From Lutispora thermophila DSM 19022 (GTDB taxonomy: Bacteria; Bacillota; Clostridia; Lutisporales; Lutisporaceae): a DNA stretch of 64,000 nucleotides. Position 1 is the stretch's first letter; the number at the start of each line of letters is the position of its first letter. Positions 1 to 6,162 of this stretch are shown piece after piece. The position numbers were made by a program, and so were the translations under genes. The notes under the pieces are model-generated. The model was given only the letters and a program-made list of their open reading frames with translations, was not told where the DNA came from and searched no databases. The stretch is taken from NCBI RefSeq assembly GCF_900142105.1, contig NZ_FQZS01000003.1, positions 63,720-127,719 of the forward strand, in the 5' to 3' direction.

Positions 1-255
1 ACCATAGAAAAATGCTATGACAAATGCCACATAGAGATAACTACATTATTGGTAAATGGGCTAAATGATACAGTGGAAGAAGTGGAAAGGATTGCTGTTT
101 TTTTGTCAAGCTTGGATAAAAATATCCCTCTTCATTTGACCAGGTATTTTCCAAATTATAAAATTCATCGTCCCCCTACGGATATTGATGTGATGCAAAA
201 AGCCAGAGGAGTGGCATCAAAATATCTAAATTATGTATATCTGGGAAATGTTTAA
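1..255 (+). CDS. amrS: AmmeMemoRadiSam system radical SAM enzyme, C-terminal fragment
   Basis: The reading frame is open from base 1 and ends at the TAA at 253-255, so only the last 84 codons are in the window. The visible part carries the C-terminal signature of AmrS-type radical SAM proteins: an E-I-T-T-L-L-V-N-G-L-N-D segment, then I-P-L-H-L-T-R-Y-F-P and a closing Y-V-Y-L-G-N-V. In this family the CxxxCxxC cluster motif lies upstream, which cannot be checked here. A TTG at 49 is an internal codon and not the start. The protein ends directly after LGNV, without the Cys-containing tail of some homologues. The substrate of the system is not firmly established. Confidence 0.8.
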   Translation, partial: TIEKCYDKCHIEITTLLVNGLNDTVEEVERIAVFLSSLDKNIPLHLTRYFPNYKIHRPPTDIDVMQKARGVASKYLNYVYLGNV

Positions 256-262
256 ATAACTC

Positions 263-290
263 TAAAGAAAAATCTTTTTTATTACGATAT
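263..290 (+). promoter_or_regulatory. Candidate sigma-D (flagellar sigma) promoter for flaG-fliD-fliS
   Basis: TAAA at 263-266 is followed after 16 bases by TACGATAT at 283-290, close to the sigma-D/sigma-28 pattern TAAA-N15-GCCGATAT and sharing the CGATAT core. It lies about 50 bases before the flaG start and heads a run of late flagellar genes, the usual sigma-D targets. The two -10 mismatches keep this a candidate. Confidence 0.5.
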
Positions 291-338
291 ATAAATTGAA
301 AGGATTTTATAAAACATTTTCCACGGAGGGATATGGTT

Positions 339-728
339 ATGAGAGTTGAGTCTGTAAATAACATTCAAACAATACAGACAGCTGCAAGTATAAACAATGA
401 GGCTAAAAGTAATGTACAGAATATACAGACTACAAATAATAAGCAAAAAGACAGTTATGATTACCAGGAATTGAGCCAAAAAACCAAGTATGAGCTTTCT
501 ATCGATGAATCCTTATGGATAGAAATGATAGAAAAGGCCAATAAGGCTATCACAGGAGCTACATGCAGCTTTGAATATTCCATACATGAAGGAACCAAAG
601 AGATCATGGTGAAAGTAATTAATAAGGAAACCCAGGAGGTTATAAGAGAAATCCCACCGGAAAAAATTCTTGATATGGTTGCAAAGATGTGGGAAATAGC
701 GGGAATATTTGTTGATGAAAGGAGATAA
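339..728 (+). CDS. flaG: FlaG family flagellar protein
   Basis: About 129 residues. The C-terminal half (E-I-M-V-K-V-I-N-K-E-T-Q-E-V-I-R-E-I-P-P-E-K) is the conserved FlaG core; the N-terminal half is low-complexity, rich in N, Q and S, as is usual in the family. FlaG proteins are linked to filament length and assembly and usually precede fliD. The ATG at 339 is preferred over the one at 333 because GGAGGG at 325-330 sits 8 bases before 339 but only 2 before 333. The stop overlaps the fliD ATG (TAATG), implying translational coupling. Confidence 0.88.
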   Translation: MRVESVNNIQTIQTAASINNEAKSNVQNIQTTNNKQKDSYDYQELSQKTKYELSIDESLWIEMIEKANKAITGATCSFEYSIHEGTKEIMVKVINKETQEVIREIPPEKILDMVAKMWEIAGIFVDERR

Positions 729-2362
729 TGGCAGTGGCAAGTAGTATTTCTAATATACTCAATACCAAATTGAGATTTACAGGAATGGCCTCTGGCTTGG
801 ATACAGATGCTATTGTACAGCAGATGATAAGAGTACAGCAGGCAAAAGTCGACAAGGTCAAGCAGGAAAAGCAGTTATTGGAATGGAAAAGAGATGATTA
901 CAGATCCATTATTAATATGTTGAGAAGCTTCAAGGATGAATTCTTTGATGTTTTAAAGCCTGCCACATATATGAGATCTTCCAGCACATACTATGCTTAT
1001 AAGGTAAAGACCACCGATGAGAATGTGGCAACAGCCAAAAGCAATGGTAAGGTTGCAATGATGGAACATACAATTAAAGTAGAGCAATTGGCTGAAAAGG
1101 CAAAAATGGAATCCAGAGTTGGCGAACTAGGTCTTAATGGGCTTAGCATGGACAGTAAAATCAGTGAAGTAGCTAATAGTTTGGGCTTAAATTTGGAAGA
1201 TAATAAACTCTCATTGGAGATTAATGGTGAAGAAATAAAAATTTCAGCAGATAAGACTTTAAATGATTTGATCTCTGCTATCAATAATAGCGATGCAGGA
1301 GTCAGAATTAGCTATAGCTCATTTTTGGACAAGTTTATTGTAGAATCCAAGGCTACAGGAGCAGATGAGAAGATCGATGTCATCAGCAACAGCAATGCAA
1401 AGAATTTGTTTTATGGATTAGGTTTTGATGTTGATGAAGTTAAATACGGTAAGAATGCTAAGTTTAAGCTTGATGGCAAGAAAGATTCAAATGGACAGGA
1501 AGTCATAACAGAAAAAAACAGCAACACATTTACCATAGATGGTGTCACATATACATTGACAGGTGTAGGAGAAGCAAAGATCACTCTGACTCAGGACACA
1601 GATGCCATATATGAAAAAATAAAGAGTTTTATTGATAAATACAATGAGATAGTAGAAAAAATTACTACAAAAGTAACCGAAAAGAGACCAAGAAGCGGAG
1701 GAACAGACAAGGGAGACTATTATCTGCCTCTTACCGATGAGCAGAGAGAAGCAATGACGGAAGATGAAATCAAAAAGTGGGAAGAGAAGGCAAAAACAGG
1801 TCTATTGAGAAATGACAGCCTTTTACATGGTGTTCTTGAAAGAATGAGAAGCGCTATGAATGATCTAACCGAAGCCGGAGGCTTATTTTCAATAGGCATA
1901 TCTACAGGTAGCTGGAGAAACGGGGCTAAGCTTTTTATAGATGAGGATAAACTTAAAAAAGCCATAGAAGATAATCTGGACAAGGTTGTAGAGATATTTA
2001 CGAAAACATCAGAAATTTCTTATAGTCCTGATAACAGCAGTGAATTGAGAGATAAAAGATATAAAGAAAGCGGCGTAGTAGAAAGACTCTTTGATGTTCT
2101 TCAGGATTACATAAGAACCACAAGAAGTGAAAGCGGACAAAAAGGACTTCTATTGGAAAAAGCCGGATTGGTCGGAGATGTTACAGAATATCAGAATACA
2201 CTTACAAAGCAGATAAATGAAAAACAGGATTATATACAGGAATTGATAAATAAACTTTATGAGAAGCAAGAATCGCTATATATAAAATTTGCCTACATGG
2301 AAACAGCACTTAGCAGAATGAGTGCACAATCTTCGTGGTTTACACAAAACTTTAACAGATAA
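728..2362 (+). CDS. fliD: Flagellar filament cap protein FliD (hook-associated protein 2)
   Basis: 544 residues. FliD caps the growing filament at the distal end and promotes flagellin folding. The N-terminal FliD_N region is recognisable (F-T-G-M-A-S-G-L-D-T-D-A-I-V, with a following coiled region), and the C-terminal FliD_C helical segment with its long coiled coil closes the protein (N-T-L-T-K-Q-I-N-E-K). The middle, more variable domain is roughly residues 120-330. Length is normal for clostridial FliD. The gene starts on the last base of the flaG stop and is followed after 31 bases by fliS, so the three form one operon. Confidence 0.96.
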   Translation: MAVASSISNILNTKLRFTGMASGLDTDAIVQQMIRVQQAKVDKVKQEKQLLEWKRDDYRSIINMLRSFKDEFFDVLKPATYMRSSSTYYAYKVKTTDENVATAKSNGKVAMMEHTIKVEQLAEKAKMESRVGELGLNGLSMDSKISEVANSLGLNLEDNKLSLEINGEEIKISADKTLNDLISAINNSDAGVRISYSSFLDKFIVESKATGADEKIDVISNSNAKNLFYGLGFDVDEVKYGKNAKFKLDGKKDSNGQEVITEKNSNTFTIDGVTYTLTGVGEAKITLTQDTDAIYEKIKSFIDKYNEIVEKITTKVTEKRPRSGGTDKGDYYLPLTDEQREAMTEDEIKKWEEKAKTGLLRNDSLLHGVLERMRSAMNDLTEAGGLFSIGISTGSWRNGAKLFIDEDKLKKAIEDNLDKVVEIFTKTSEISYSPDNSSELRDKRYKESGVVERLFDVLQDYIRTTRSESGQKGLLLEKAGLVGDVTEYQNTLTKQINEKQDYIQELINKLYEKQESLYIKFAYMETALSRMSAQSSWFTQNFNR

Positions 2363-2393
2363 GACTAAGTTATGAAACGGGGGAAGCACAATA

Positions 2394-2786
2394 ATGGTTA
2401 CAGCAAATCCTTATCAACAGTATCAGCAGAATGTAGTTAATACTTCTACGCCTCAAGAGTTGACCCTCATGCTTTATAATGGATTAGTTAAATTCTTGAA
2501 TCTTGGTATACTGGCTATCGAGGAAAAGAATTTGCAAGGCGCTCATAGCAATATTATTAAAGCTCAGAATATTATAGAGGAGTTTATGTGCACTCTGAAT
2601 ATGGACTATGATGTTTCAAAAAATCTATATTCCATATATGAATATATGAATCGACGCTTAATAGATGCAAATATCAAAAAGGATAAAGAAATATTAAAAG
2701 AAGTATTAGACTTTGCAAAGGACTTGAGAGACACTTGGGCTCAGGCTATGAAGCTAGCCAAAGGAAGTCAAACTGTAAATAAATAA
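2394..2786 (+). CDS. fliS: Flagellin export chaperone FliS
   Basis: 130 residues, the standard FliS length. FliS is a small helical cytoplasmic chaperone that binds the flagellin C terminus and keeps it from polymerising before export. The N terminus is typical (A-N-P-Y-Q-Q-Y-Q-Q-N, then T-S-T-P-Q-E-L-T-L-M-L-Y-N-G), as is the M-N-R-R-L-I-D-A-N segment. GGGGGAAG-type Shine-Dalgarno sequence lies just before the ATG. A hairpin terminator follows immediately, so the flaG-fliD-fliS transcript probably ends mostly there. Confidence 0.96.
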   Translation: MVTANPYQQYQQNVVNTSTPQELTLMLYNGLVKFLNLGILAIEEKNLQGAHSNIIKAQNIIEEFMCTLNMDYDVSKNLYSIYEYMNRRLIDANIKKDKEILKEVLDFAKDLRDTWAQAMKLAKGSQTVNK

Positions 2787-2787
2787 G

Positions 2788-2814
2788 GGCATGATATACA
2801 TGCCTTGTTTTTTT
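2788..2814 (+). terminator. Rho-independent terminator after fliS
   Basis: GGCATG (2788-2793), loop ATATA, CATGCC (2799-2804), then a run of T to 2814. The stem is only 6-8 bp, so some read-through into the next flagellar gene is likely. Confidence 0.75.
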
Positions 2815-2825
2815 GAGGTGATATA

Positions 2826-3311
2826 ATGGGAGAAAAATCAAAAGACATGATTATTAAAATCCAAAGCCTGCTGGAGGAAAAGAAAGCTGCTTTAGAGGAA
2901 ATATATGAGTTAACCCTTGGTCAGAAAAATGATATTGAAAATAACGAGGGAGAGAACTTGCATGGATTTATAGATAAAAAGCAGGTGGAAATTGATAAGA
3001 TAAAGAAAATCGATGAGGACTTTGAAGAGGCAGCGAAATTACTCAAAGAGGAATTACAGATAGAATCTTTTGAGAGTATTAGTGTTGCTGATTATCCTGA
3101 GTTTAAGAATATTAAAGATCTCATCACCGATATAATGGACTTGGCAAGGAGTATAATGGAGCTGGAAGAACAGAATAAAATTAAGGTTCAGAATCTAATA
3201 GATGATATTAAAAAAGATATTAAAATGGTGAATTCAGGTCAGAAATTCCTGAAAGCCTATGATAAGCCAAACATAAATATAAGCGGGATATATATAGATA
3301 GCAAAAAATAG
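2826..3311 (+). CDS. FlgN/FliT-like flagellar export chaperone candidate
   Basis: 161 residues, almost entirely helical and rich in E, K, D and I, with coiled-coil character throughout. No enzymatic motif is visible. Position directly after fliS, size and all-helical makeup fit the FlgN/FliT group of small type III export chaperones, which is poorly conserved in sequence. The C terminus (G-Q-K-F-L-K-A-Y-D-K-P, then Y-I-D-S-K-K) resembles tails seen in clostridial flagellar proteins of this kind. Shine-Dalgarno GAGGTGAT lies before the ATG at 2826. The family assignment is an inference from context; a plain hypothetical flagellar protein is the alternative. Confidence 0.6.
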   Translation: MGEKSKDMIIKIQSLLEEKKAALEEIYELTLGQKNDIENNEGENLHGFIDKKQVEIDKIKKIDEDFEEAAKLLKEELQIESFESISVADYPEFKNIKDLITDIMDLARSIMELEEQNKIKVQNLIDDIKKDIKMVNSGQKFLKAYDKPNINISGIYIDSKK

Positions 3312-3348
3312 AATTTGTACAAAAATATAATAAAATCACATAAAAATC

Positions 3349-3377
3349 TTGTATATTCTAATAATTAAGTATATAAT
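3349..3377 (+). promoter_or_regulatory. Sigma-A type promoter of the structured RNA
   Basis: TTGTAT (3349-3354), 17-base spacer, perfect TATAAT (3372-3377). Start of transcription is expected near 3384-3385, just at the 5' edge of the GC-rich folded region, which supports an independently transcribed RNA. Confidence 0.75.
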
Positions 3378-3384
3378 ATATTAA

Positions 3385-3636
3385 GTAGTATTTCCCAGGT
3401 CTGTGGTTGAAAATCGATGCCAGTCGCAGGCAAAACGATCCACGTAAGCAAAGCAAAGCTTTGTGAGCATGGTGCGGCTTAGGAGTAAGTCCGTCCAGGT
3501 TATACCTGAGAGGAGCTGTAGTGAGGGGCTTAATAGCTTGAGCGAAACTTCCAGACGGCGAGTGTGGGGGCAAAGACCAGGTCAGCTGTGGAAACTGCTA
3601 GGAAGGGTATACGTGGTCAGGTCAGGAACCTTTTTC
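3385..3636 (+). ncRNA. Structured noncoding RNA, probable raiA-motif RNA
   Basis: About 250 bases, clearly richer in G and C than the flanks, with its own promoter and no credible ORF. Visible helices: GTGG (3403-3406) with CCAC (3440-3443), enclosing ATCG/CGAT and GCC/GGC; CAAAG/CTTTG near 3447-3465; CCGTC (3491-3495) with GACGG (3554-3558), enclosing hairpin CAGGT-TAT-ACCTG (3496-3508); GACCA (3575-3579) with TGGTC (3614-3618). A T-rich stretch follows 3630. The raiA-motif RNA of Firmicutes is a large conserved RNA typically found near raiA/hpf, which is 1 kb downstream here, beyond fliD-fliS as in many clostridia. I assign the name from location and complexity; the fold was not matched to a covariance model. 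SRP, 6S, tmRNA, RNase P and T-box hallmarks are absent. Confidence 0.65.
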
Positions 3637-3707
3637 TGGAAACATAAATCCCAAAAAAAGTTCTGGAGACCGTCACTACCTAAAGTATTTAAGAAAAGAG
3701 GGATTTT

Positions 3708-3989
3708 ATGTTTCAGGACAAAACATTAGTATGCAAGGATTGCGGACAGGAGTTCGTATTCACAGCCGGTGAACAGGAGTTTTATGCAGAAAAGGGTTTC
3801 CAGAACGAACCTGCAAGATGCAAAGATTGCAGATCTGCAAGAAAGGCAAGCATGAATGGTGGTGCAAGAAGAGAAAGAGTTATGTATGATGCAGTATGTG
3901 CAGAATGCGGTAAAGAGACTCAAGTACCTTTCAAACCTACAAATGATAGACCAGTATATTGCAAAGAATGCTTTGATGCAAGAAGATAA
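3708..3989 (+). CDS. Small zinc-ribbon protein with two CxxC pairs
   Basis: 93 residues with two zinc-ribbon modules: C-K-D-C-G near residue 8 pairing with C-K-D-C near 38, and C-A-E-C-G near 65 pairing with C-K-E-C near 87. Proteins of this make-up are frequent in clostridia and are annotated only as zinc-ribbon domain proteins; no function is established. Shine-Dalgarno AAGAGGG precedes the ATG. It lies about 70 bases after the structured RNA and may be cotranscribed with it. The terminator right after the stop ends the unit. Confidence 0.85.
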   Translation: MFQDKTLVCKDCGQEFVFTAGEQEFYAEKGFQNEPARCKDCRSARKASMNGGARRERVMYDAVCAECGKETQVPFKPTNDRPVYCKECFDARR

Positions 3990-3990
3990 G

Positions 3991-4017
3991 AAAAAGCCAC
4001 TTTATGTGGCTTTTTTT
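3991..4017 (+). terminator. Rho-independent terminator after the zinc-ribbon gene
   Basis: AAAAAGCCAC (3991-4000), loop TTTAT, GTGGCTTTTTTT (4006-4017). Confidence 0.92.
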
Positions 4018-4240
4018 ATTATGCTAGTAAAGTATAAATTTTTAATTTATATTTTCCATAAAAGCCTTTCTTAATCCGCTTTATTTCATACAAGCAATTC
4101 CTTTATTTTACTGTTTTTGGAAAAAAAATATGCATATATTTTTTTTAAATATACAATACATAATTTGATGAATTTACTGACTATTATTACTTCACAAGTA
4201 ATCAACAATTGAATGATGGAATTAATCCTGTAAATGCAAG

Positions 4241-4296
4241 TTATCAACAGAGTTATGCACATTATCCACAGCTTTTTGCTTTTTATTTGTGCATAA
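4241..4296 (+). promoter_or_regulatory. Cluster of four DnaA boxes
   Basis: The 620-base gap before hpf has no gene. It contains TTATCAACA (4241-4249), TTATGCACA (4253-4261), TTATCCACA (4262-4270) and, inverted, TGTGCATAA (4288-4296). Three match the DnaA consensus TTATNCACA and the first differs at one base; the second and third are directly adjacent. Four boxes in 56 bases is far beyond chance. Neither dnaA, dnaN nor rpmH is nearby, so a chromosomal origin is unlikely; a DnaA-titration or DnaA-controlled regulatory site is more plausible. Confidence 0.7.
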
Positions 4297-4565
4297 CATT
4301 GTGTCTAAGTATATTTGTTTCATAATTTTGCTTAATATAAAAAGAGAGCTTGATAATGAATGATTCCTTAAAAATTTATGTAATCTAATAAGTATTCATC
4401 AAAAAAAGACGGTATGTGACAAATTTTGGGGAAATTGGTTGTATGACACTACTTGGACTTTTCAAGCATCTTAATCAATATCAATAGTAAATTTAGCATA
4501 CTATTCCAGTGGATAGCTGACACACATCATTGACATAAATATAACTAAATAATGGATAAAGTTTA

Positions 4566-4592
4566 GAAGGATTATTTAACCTGATGTAGAAT
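4566..4592 (+). promoter_or_regulatory. Candidate sigma-H promoter for hpf
   Basis: GAAGGATTA (4566-4574), 11-base spacer, GTAGAAT (4586-4592) fits the Bacillus sigma-H consensus RNAGGAWWW-N11/12-RNNGAAT at every defined position. The B. subtilis homologue of hpf (yvyD) is known to be transcribed by sigma-H and sigma-B. The predicted start lies about 40 bases before the hpf ATG. Confidence 0.65.
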
Positions 4593-4640
4593 AAATTATA
4601 TATAAACGGTAGCATAATAGTTGCGAAAGGAGATGTTTGT

Positions 4641-5168
4641 ATGCGCATAAGAGTCAGTGGAAAGAACATTGAAGTAACCAACGCCTTGAGGGAGAGGGTA
4701 GAAAAGAAGTTAAGCAAGTTCGAGAAGTATTTCAACCCTGATACAGAAGTAAACGCAACTTTGACAGTAGAGAAGAATAGACATATCATTGAAGTTACTA
4801 TTCCCTTTAATGGTATAATATTAAGGGGTGAAGAAGCTACCGAGGATATGTACACATCCATTGACAACGTTGTAGAGAAGCTTGAGAAACAGATTGCTAA
4901 GTATAAGACAAGACTTGAAAGAAAGATCAAGGACGGAAGTGTAAGATTTGAGAACTTCTCCTTTAGTGAAGAAGATGATGACGAAGAACCCAGAATAGTT
5001 AAAACAAAGAGATTTGCTATGAAACCCATGCCAGTAGAAGAAGCAGTGCTTCAAATGGAACTCCTTGGACATAATTTCTTTATGTTTTTCAATGCTGATA
5101 GTGAGGAAGTTAATGTTGTTTACAAGAGAAAAGATGGAGACTATGGTTTGATTGAACCTGAATTTTAA
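4641..5168 (+). CDS. hpf: Ribosome hibernation promoting factor, long form
   Basis: 175 residues. Residues 1-100 form the S30AE/RaiA domain (M-R-I-R-V-S-G-K-N-I-E-V-T, then L-R-E-R-V-E-K-K-L-S-K-F), which binds the decoding centre of idle 30S subunits. Residues about 118-175 form the C-terminal dimerisation domain (I-V-K-T-K-R-F-A-M-K-P-M, ending K-D-G-D-Y-G-L-I-E-P) that joins two ribosomes into 100S dimers. The linker is acidic. Shine-Dalgarno AAAGGAGAT precedes the ATG. The gene stands alone behind a candidate sigma-H promoter and a DnaA-box cluster, and a terminator follows. Confidence 0.97.
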   Translation: MRIRVSGKNIEVTNALRERVEKKLSKFEKYFNPDTEVNATLTVEKNRHIIEVTIPFNGIILRGEEATEDMYTSIDNVVEKLEKQIAKYKTRLERKIKDGSVRFENFSFSEEDDDEEPRIVKTKRFAMKPMPVEEAVLQMELLGHNFFMFFNADSEEVNVVYKRKDGDYGLIEPEF

Positions 5169-5171
5169 TAT

Positions 5172-5199
5172 GGAGGCTTCTATGGAAGCCTCTATTTTA
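5172..5199 (+). terminator. Terminator after hpf
   Basis: GAGGCTTC (5173-5180), loop TATG, GAAGCCTC (5185-5192), then TATTTTAA. The T tract is interrupted. Confidence 0.75.
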
Positions 5200-5273
5200 A
5201 TATTATATTATTTGCAATACAAGCATATATATAAGTAGGCAGAGGTATTCAATTTTTAATTTTATTAGAGGAA

Positions 5274-5302
5274 TTGACAACTTTTGGTCGAATATATATG
5301 TT
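5274..5302 (+). promoter_or_regulatory. Sigma-A promoter before the 5330 gene
   Basis: TTGACA (5274-5279), 17-base spacer, TATGTT (5297-5302). The expected transcription start near 5309 lies after the ATG at 5306, which argues for translation starting at GTG 5330 instead. Confidence 0.6.
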
Positions 5303-5329
5303 ACTATGATGTCTATAGAGGTGAGTATT

Positions 5330-5962
5330 GTGGACGATAATAGATTAGTGTTAGAAGAAGAAATGAAATCCCTAATTTGCCGAATACCTGACGTGTTATC
5401 TTGCAAGGTTATATTGGGGGAGAAAAATGAAGTTCAGGATATACATGTATTGTGCACATCTGGGAGAAATGTAAAGCAGTTGGTTAGAGACATTCAATCA
5501 GCTGTCAGTGCAAGGTTCAATGTGGAAGTGGATTATAAGGTAATAAGCATTGCCCAAATTGAGGAGAATGAGATAAAGGATAATCGTCTTAAGATAGGCA
5601 GCATAGTTATGATGAATATGGACAACAGTCTTAAAGCTACTGTGATTCTGGAAAGCGATGGGAAAAACTATGAAGGGAACAGCATTAAGGTTAAGTCTGT
5701 TTCAAATAAATTTAAAGCTGTTGCTGAGGCTACTATTATGGCTGTTGAATCCTTTGTAAACACAAATGGCATATTTTATCTTGAAGGCATAGAAAGAACA
5801 AGAGTTGCCGGCAGAGATATTTTCGTCTGCATGGTTGGTTATACATATAAAAATAATGAAAGTCTCCTTATTGGCTGCAGTATGATAAAAACCGATGAAA
5901 ATGAAGCAGTTGCAAAGTCAGTGCTGAATGCATTGAATCGGTTGATAAGCAAGATGGTTTAA
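5330..5962 (+). CDS. Conserved hypothetical protein, two-domain, function unknown
   Basis: About 210 residues, not recognised as a named family. The N-terminal ~75 residues read as an alternating beta/alpha domain (S-C-K-V-I-L-G, D-I-H-V-L-C-T-S-G-R-N-V-K-Q-L-V-R-D-I-Q-S), a pattern I associate with unannotated Firmicutes proteins beside HD-domain genes. The C-terminal ~110 residues form a second alpha/beta region containing F-K-A-V-A-E-A-T-I-M-A-V-E. There is no signal peptide or membrane segment. Start chosen at GTG 5330: AGAGGTGAG at 5317-5325 is correctly spaced, and the upstream in-frame ATG at 5306 falls inside the promoter region. A folded leader and the HD-GYP gene follow. Confidence 0.7.
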   Translation: MDDNRLVLEEEMKSLICRIPDVLSCKVILGEKNEVQDIHVLCTSGRNVKQLVRDIQSAVSARFNVEVDYKVISIAQIEENEIKDNRLKIGSIVMMNMDNSLKATVILESDGKNYEGNSIKVKSVSNKFKAVAEATIMAVESFVNTNGIFYLEGIERTRVAGRDIFVCMVGYTYKNNESLLIGCSMIKTDENEAVAKSVLNALNRLISKMV

Positions 5963-5967
5963 AGTTT

Positions 5968-6143
5968 GACCGGCATTTTATCTAGCGGAGCGAGTTTGCC
6001 TGTCTTATTAGCGGAAGGACAGAGATCTTAGTAAAGGGGGGCAAACCATGAAAAAGATAGTTGCTATACTTATGACTATTCTTTCTCTTGTATTAGCAGG
6101 AGGAGCAAATTTATCTTGGTGGTAAGCTATAAAAATGCCGGTC
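5968..6143 (+). promoter_or_regulatory. Folded leader upstream of the HD-GYP gene, enclosing a microprotein ORF
   Basis: GACCGGCATTTT (5968-5979) is the exact reverse complement of AAAATGCCGGTC (6132-6143), forming a 12-bp closing stem around about 150 bases. Inside it, GTTTGCC (5994-6000) pairs with GGCAAAC (6040-6046) and encloses TGTC/GACA; the 3' arm overlaps the G-rich Shine-Dalgarno region of the small ORF at 6048. The arrangement looks like an RNA regulatory leader, but it does not match any riboswitch I recognise. Confidence 0.5.
6048..6125 (+). CDS. 25-residue hydrophobic signal-peptide-like microprotein
   Basis: ATG at 6048, TAA at 6123-6125, with a strong GGGGGG Shine-Dalgarno run at 6036-6041. 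It starts M-K-K, has a hydrophobic core I-V-A-I-L-M-T-I-L-S-L-V-L-A and ends G-G-A-N-L-S-W-W, resembling a lone signal peptide with a short exported tail. There is no cysteine and no AgrB partner, so it is not a typical AgrD. It could be a secreted signal, a membrane peptide or a leader peptide controlling the HD-GYP gene 37 bases downstream. Coding status rests on the Shine-Dalgarno site, composition and placement only. Confidence 0.5.
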   Translation: MKKIVAILMTILSLVLAGGANLSWW

Positions 6144-6162
6144 AATAAAAAGGAGTGTTAAT

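Noticed and set aside
3385-3636. SRP RNA, RNase P RNA, tmRNA or T-box leader
   Set aside because: The GGAAG tetraloop region of SRP, conserved P4 of RNase P, tRNA-like ends of tmRNA and the T-box sequence were looked for and not seen.
3463-3729. 88-codon forward ORF across the structured RNA
   Set aside because: It runs through clear hairpins, has no Shine-Dalgarno site, shows basic low-complexity composition and overlaps the zinc-ribbon start.
4241-4296. Chromosomal replication origin
   Set aside because: DnaA boxes are present, but dnaA, dnaN, recF, gyrB and rpmH are not nearby and no adjacent AT-rich unwinding repeat array stands out.
5994-6047. Cyclic di-GMP-I riboswitch, suggested by GGCAAACC before the HD-GYP gene
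   Set aside because: The following conserved GGACGCAAAGCC segment and the tetraloop-receptor arrangement are missing.
6048-6125. AgrD-type autoinducer
   Set aside because: There is no cysteine or serine thiolactone block with a charged C-terminal recognition tail, and no agrB gene nearby.
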